A stretch of 34,679 bases of DNA from Gammaproteobacteria bacterium. Lineage in GTDB: Bacteria; Pseudomonadota; Gammaproteobacteria; Pseudomonadales; Azotimanducaceae. Of this stretch, positions 31,686-34,679 are shown piece after piece. The notes under the pieces are model-generated. The model worked only from the letters and a program-made list of their open reading frames with translations. It was not told where the DNA came from and did no database searches. The position numbers and the translations under genes are program-made. The stretch is taken from positions 1 through 34,679 of the forward strand of contig PBRP01000011.1 in the NCBI GenBank assembly GCA_002726655.1. Direction: 5' to 3'. The first letter of the stretch is position 1; every line of letters begins with the position of its first letter.

Positions 31686-32546
31686 ATGACCGAGCAGTAC
31701 TCTCAAATAAAGTATGAAGCGAAGGGCGCGGCGGCGGTTGTTACTCTTAACAGGCCGACAAAGGGAAACGCGATTTCTATCAGGTTGGGTGTGGAATTAA
31801 AGCATGCACTCGAAAGGGCTGAGAATGATAAGGCTATCGTCGGGGTAGTCATCACAGGCGCTGGATCGGTCTTCTGTTCAGGCGCTGATGTTGAGGAGCT
31901 TCAGAAGATCGGTGAGTCCGGTAATTTGTCCGGCTCTGGCGCCAGCAACGAGGGTGCTATAGAGGATCTCAGTGCTGACCCAGGGCGTCTGGAGGTTCCA
32001 GAGGGGTTTCGTAAGGGCGCTTACTCTTACTTCGCGGCCGTTAGTAAACCTATTATTGCGGCCGTAAATGGGGCGGTGGCGGGTGCTGGTATGTCCATGA
32101 TTCTATCCTGCGATATGCGTTTCTTTGCACAGTCAGGCTTTGTTGTTTCTTCGTTCTCTAAGCGTGGTCTGACGGCTGAGCTTGGTATTGCCTGGATGCT
32201 GCAGAGAATGGTCGGCATTGATACCGCCTTGGATATTCTGTGGTCCAGCAGAAAAATTCGTGCTGATGAAGCGAAAGAACTCAAGCTGGCAACACGTGTC
32301 TATCCTGACGAAGATCTCCTGAGTGAAGCAGTTGCCTATATAGACTACCTTGCGGATGGGTGTTCGCCAGCGTCAATAGCCTCGATGAAGGGGCAGATAT
32401 ATAGAGACATCTTCAGAGATCCGACTGAGTCATTCAAGGAAGCGCACCGCATGCAGAAAGAAGCCCTTACCACCCAGGATTTCGTTGAAGGGATAAATGC
32501 TTTCATTGAAAAGCGAAAGCCAGATTTTCAGCGAATCGGTGATTGA
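31686..32546 (+). CDS. Enoyl-CoA hydratase/isomerase
   Basis: 286 residues from ATG 31686, with AGGAG 8 bp upstream; a longer in-frame start at 31623 would begin inside the previous gene. Crotonase marks are VVTLNRPTKGNAISIRLG, SVFCSGADVEELQ, AAVNGAVAGAGMSMILSCDMRFFAQSGFVVSSFSKRGLTAELGIAWMLQRMVG (Glu in LTAELG) and AFIEKRKPDFQ. A Gly/Ser-rich insertion (GESGNLSGSGASNEG) sits after the oxyanion segment. Its last codon and stop (GAT TGA) are the first six bases of the right 86-bp repeat, so the repeat starts exactly at the gene end. The protein appears complete. Confidence 0.92.
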   Translation: MTEQYSQIKYEAKGAAAVVTLNRPTKGNAISIRLGVELKHALERAENDKAIVGVVITGAGSVFCSGADVEELQKIGESGNLSGSGASNEGAIEDLSADPGRLEVPEGFRKGAYSYFAAVSKPIIAAVNGAVAGAGMSMILSCDMRFFAQSGFVVSSFSKRGLTAELGIAWMLQRMVGIDTALDILWSSRKIRADEAKELKLATRVYPDEDLLSEAVAYIDYLADGCSPASIASMKGQIYRDIFRDPTESFKEAHRMQKEALTTQDFVEGINAFIEKRKPDFQRIGD

Positions 32547-32626
32547 GTATAGGAACTATTAACGCCCTATTCAGAGATATCTGCAAGTATGATTTGATGG
32601 CTGCAGGGCATTTTCTATATGGCACT
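32541..32626. repeat. 86-bp direct repeat, right copy
   Basis: Exact copy of 2536-2621, same orientation, 30,005 bp away. It begins in the last sense codon of the enoyl-CoA hydratase and ends in AT-rich non-coding sequence (ATTAGGAATTAG). This copy is next to an intact gene, while the left copy is between two broken ones, so this may be the original site. Confidence 0.95.
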
Positions 32627-32649
32627 ATTAGGAATTAGCCGGTAGATTA

Positions 32650-32676
32650 GAACCCTACTAGGTTCGTTTGCTTTTT
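32650..32676 (+). terminator. Possible weak rho-independent terminator
   Basis: GAACC-CTACTA-GGTTC hairpin (5-bp stem, 6-nt loop) followed by GTTTGCTTTTT. It lies about 100 bp after the hydratase stop, beyond the repeat. The stem is short, so efficiency is doubtful. Confidence 0.35.
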
Positions 32677-32918
32677 CTAGGCTCGTCGGGGCGTTGGCCA
32701 ATGAAATGAGCCTGCGAAATTCTTTGATAAGGATTTGAAGAGGGGGAGGACGCCACCTCCCGCGATAACCGGGTTTGCTGTCAGGTTTAACACCGTAAGC
32801 TTGAGCTGAAGTAACCCCCAACCCACCAGAGCGGACAGCAAAAATAAGCTACCCCCGAAAGCAGACTGCTGGTGATTAATGTTGTTCGCCAGCGGTGCTT
32901 TTGATAAGTGTTCGACCA

Positions 32919-32936
32919 TCATATTGATCAATATGA
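32919..32936. promoter_or_regulatory. Perfect 18-bp palindrome
   Basis: TCATATTGATCAATATGA is fully self-complementary and lies about 180 bp upstream of apbE. Size and symmetry fit a dimeric repressor site, but no regulator gene is adjacent. It does not match the TGA-N8-TCA operators. Confidence 0.4.
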
Positions 32937-33113
32937 ATAACCATGGGTGCATTGATTGGAATCAGGTCGTGATAGGCTCGTTGCAATGATTCCACTGAAT
33001 TAATCTTGATTGATTTGAGACCTGTTTGCATGTTCTGAGTAAAACACGTTTCACAATGATGATTCCAGAATTAGCAGGTATCATTGGTCACAATTATTTA
33101 TGGAGTCTGGTAA

Positions 33114-34103
33114 TTGAGACCCGCTGCACTCATTAGTATTCTGTTACTTATCGGATGCGCGCCATCTGAACCTGTTGTCATTCATGGCAGTACGATGGGC
33201 ACAACCTACAACGTCAAGATAGTCGGCAAGGCGGATGCTGATTCAATGCAGCAACAGATTGATGTGCGGTTACAGAGAATTAACGACTTGATGTCGACCT
33301 ATCTTGAGAACTCTGAGTTGTCTCAATTCAATAAAACCGCTCCCGGTGAGGTGGTTAAGTTATCTGACGAGACCGTTCAGGTACTGCTCATGGCAAGGAA
33401 GATTTTTGAAATGAGCGGAGGTAAGTTCGATGTGACGGTTGGTCCCCTTGTGAATCTGTGGGGATTTGGGCCTGAGCTCGGAGATCAGATAGTACCAGGG
33501 AAGGAAGAGATCAAAGCGGCGATGTCACAGGTTGGTATGAAGAGGCTCAAACTTGAAAATGGTACCGTGGTTAAAACTGCTGAAACTTATGTTGACCTGT
33601 CAGCGATTGCGAAGGGGTTTGGTGTCGATGAAATAGCATCTCTGCTGGAATCCAAAGGGTTTGAAAATTATCTCGTGGAGATAGGCGGGGAATTGCGCGC
33701 CAGTGGACTAAATGATCGTCGTAAACCCTGGAAGATTGCAGTTGAAAGACCAGACGTGTTTCAAAGAGTGCCCTACAAAACAATTGATCTCGTGGATATG
33801 GGAATGGCAACCAGTGGTGACTATCGAAATTACTTTGAAGTAGATGGCAAAAGGTACTCACATACCATTGATCCAACAACTGGATATCCCATCACTCACA
33901 ATGTTGCCTCGGTCACTGTACTGGCAAAAGAAACGGCAATGGCAGACGGTCTGGCGACGGCAATTAATGTGATGGGTGCCGAATCAGGTTTGGCGTTGGC
34001 TGAAGACTACAATCTTGCTGTACTTGTCATCGTTAAGACTGAAGATGGTTTTAGTGAGAAATACTCTCCGGCCTTTGAACGATATCTGGGGATTGATGAG
34101 TAA
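33114..34103 (+). CDS. apbE: FAD:protein FMN transferase (ApbE), lipoprotein
   Basis: 329 residues from a TTG at 33114 with GGAG about 9 bp upstream. A short lipoprotein signal (MRPAALISILLLIGC) has Cys15 as lipidation site. ApbE marks are HGSTMGTTYNVKIVG, NDLMSTYLENSELSQFN, GGKFDVTVGPLVNLWGFGP, YVDLSAIAKGFGVDEIA, VEIGGELRASG, MATSGDYRNYF with YSHTIDPTTGYPITHNVASVTVLA, and AMADGLATAINVMG (metal and FAD contacts). It attaches FMN covalently to Thr of Na+-NQR, RNF or related periplasmic flavoproteins. It lies outside the catabolic block and is AT-richer. No nqr genes are visible in the window. Confidence 0.95.
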   Translation: MRPAALISILLLIGCAPSEPVVIHGSTMGTTYNVKIVGKADADSMQQQIDVRLQRINDLMSTYLENSELSQFNKTAPGEVVKLSDETVQVLLMARKIFEMSGGKFDVTVGPLVNLWGFGPELGDQIVPGKEEIKAAMSQVGMKRLKLENGTVVKTAETYVDLSAIAKGFGVDEIASLLESKGFENYLVEIGGELRASGLNDRRKPWKIAVERPDVFQRVPYKTIDLVDMGMATSGDYRNYFEVDGKRYSHTIDPTTGYPITHNVASVTVLAKETAMADGLATAINVMGAESGLALAEDYNLAVLVIVKTEDGFSEKYSPAFERYLGIDE

Positions 34104-34129
34104 CAAAAAGTCTGGTCCCACGACTGAAA

Positions 34130-34456
34130 TTAGTGTCGCAACTTTCGAGTAAATTGAATACCGCGATGATTCATGCCATAGGCGATATCACCTTTCTCGA
34201 ATACAAAACCCACTCCCCAGTGATCATCCACTTTAGTCTGACCGAAGTAGGTATTCTGTCCGATTTGCCAACCGCGAATACGAAAATCTTTACTGATCTT
34301 CCTGCGTTCAAATCCCCCTGCTTTCATCTGTTCGAAATTCAGATTCAGAGAAGATCGTACGGGTAGAAGATTGAGGGTATCCAGCTCCTCGGCAGGAACG
34401 TCAATCGATATCGCCAATAATAGTGTTGTTGCTAGGAGGCAATTTCTAAAGTCCAT
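34130..34456 (-). CDS. Small exported hypothetical protein
   Basis: 108 residues. A signal peptide is evident (MDFRNCLLATTLLLAISIDVPA, cleavage before EE). The mature part has LPVRSSLNLNFEQMKAGGFERRKISKDFRIRGWQIGQNTYFGQTKVDDHWGVGFVFEKGDIAYGMNHRGIQF. Alternating polar and aromatic residues suggest a beta-rich periplasmic or outer-membrane-associated protein. No family is recognised. Ribosome-binding site weak. Convergent with apbE, 26 bp apart. Signal peptide plus protein-like composition make it a likely real gene. Confidence 0.65.
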   Translation of the reverse strand: MDFRNCLLATTLLLAISIDVPAEELDTLNLLPVRSSLNLNFEQMKAGGFERRKISKDFRIRGWQIGQNTYFGQTKVDDHWGVGFVFEKGDIAYGMNHRGIQFTRKLRH

Positions 34457-34602
34457 GAGATATCACCGATAACTTATTGATTTTAACAGTAACAGCTAAG
34501 TATGCGGATTGACTTGAAAAAGACGGGATTAGATTGGAGATATCTTCAGTTTTTCTTCAAATAGCATGGAAGACTAACCGTTCATCCGAAATTCGGCGTA
34601 TG
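34457..34602. other. AT-rich region upstream of the small exported protein gene
   Basis: Holds the probable promoter of the minus-strand small protein; nothing else is recognised. Confidence 0.4.
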
Positions 34603-34658
34603 TAGTCGGGGACGCCTAGTCGGGGACGCCTAGTCGGGGACGCCTAGTCAGGGACGCT
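34603..34658. repeat. Four 14-bp tandem repeats
   Basis: Unit TAGTCGGGGACGCC occurs three times without change (34603-34616, 34617-34630, 34631-34644) and once with two changes (34645-34658). It is GC-rich within AT-rich surroundings and continues towards the window edge as GGTCGGCCCCCGATC. It could belong to a dispersed intergenic repeat family; the far side is cut off. Confidence 0.9.
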
Positions 34659-34679
34659 CGGTCGGCCCCCGATCAATTC

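Larger units (their letters stand above)
32627..33113. other. Non-coding region before apbE, with an 18-bp palindrome
   Basis: About 490 bases without a convincing gene. A 91-codon minus-strand frame (32952-32677, ending FAGSFHWPTPRRA) lacks a ribosome-binding site and any known domain. A perfect 18-bp palindrome lies at 32919-32936. From about 33000 the sequence is AT-rich and probably holds the apbE promoter. Confidence 0.5.

Noticed and set aside
32677-32952. 91-codon minus-strand ORF
   Set aside because: No ribosome-binding site, no recognised domain, in a region with other non-coding features; could be chance or an old remnant.
1-34679. tRNA, rRNA, CRISPR arrays, integrase or transposase genes
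   Set aside because: None seen; no clover-leaf-like CCA ends, no regularly spaced repeats beyond those listed, no recombinase motifs in the translations.

Overview
The window looks like a catabolic gene region of a Gram-negative proteobacterium, most likely a gammaproteobacterium of marine or sediment type. That assignment is an inference from protein style, a TonB-dependent receptor, Shine-Dalgarno-led operons and an apbE lipoprotein gene. There are no RNA genes, integrases, transposases or CRISPR arrays. Nearly every gene belongs to uptake and breakdown of a hydrophobic, probably cyclic substrate (terpenoid, alicyclic or steroid-like): P450, Baeyer-Villiger monooxygenase, short-chain dehydrogenases, acyl-CoA ligases, acyl-CoA dehydrogenases, enoyl-CoA hydratases, CoA-transferases, amidohydrolases, an outer-membrane receptor and two MFS carriers. 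The substrate itself cannot be read from the sequence.

Layout. 1-3017: end of a benzoate-CoA-ligase-like gene (+), an acyl-CoA ligase (-), then a scar in which a thiolase 3' remnant (-), an 86-bp repeat and a 5'-truncated gene (+) adjoin. 3065-6256 (-): operon gntR, P450, and a redoxin whose reading frame crosses an in-frame UGA at the first Cys of its CxxC motif, followed by a bacterial SECIS-like hairpin. This is a probable selenoprotein that automatic annotation would split in two. 6333-12758 (+): divergent operon LLM oxidoreductase, enoyl-CoA hydratase, CaiB, amidohydrolase and two SDRs. 12770-22081 (-): long operon read as MFS, amidohydrolase, 28-codon micro-ORF, enoyl-CoA hydratase, two acyl-CoA dehydrogenases, acyl-CoA ligase, BVMO. 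22186-23824 (+): enoyl-CoA hydratase and a TetR regulator. 23859-26282 (-): CaiB and amidohydrolase. 26731-32546 (+): TonB receptor, MFS, MaoC-like dehydratase, enoyl-CoA hydratase. 32541-32626: second copy of the 86-bp repeat, exactly 30,005 bp from the first. 33114-34456: apbE and a small exported protein, apparently outside the catabolic block.

Regulation. Three promoter regions (22119-22150, 26541-26572, 30419-30450) carry the same architecture: two 14-bp near-palindromes of the form TGA-N8-TCA separated by exactly 4 A/T bases. They sit before the MFS/hydratase divergent pair, the TonB receptor and the MaoC gene, so they probably define one regulon, with the local TetR protein as the obvious candidate regulator. 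The gntR/LLM intergenic region has a different inverted repeat (AGAAC-N16-GTTCT) over a good sigma70-like promoter. The 86-bp direct repeats bracket almost the whole catabolic block and suggest it arrived or was rearranged as a unit.
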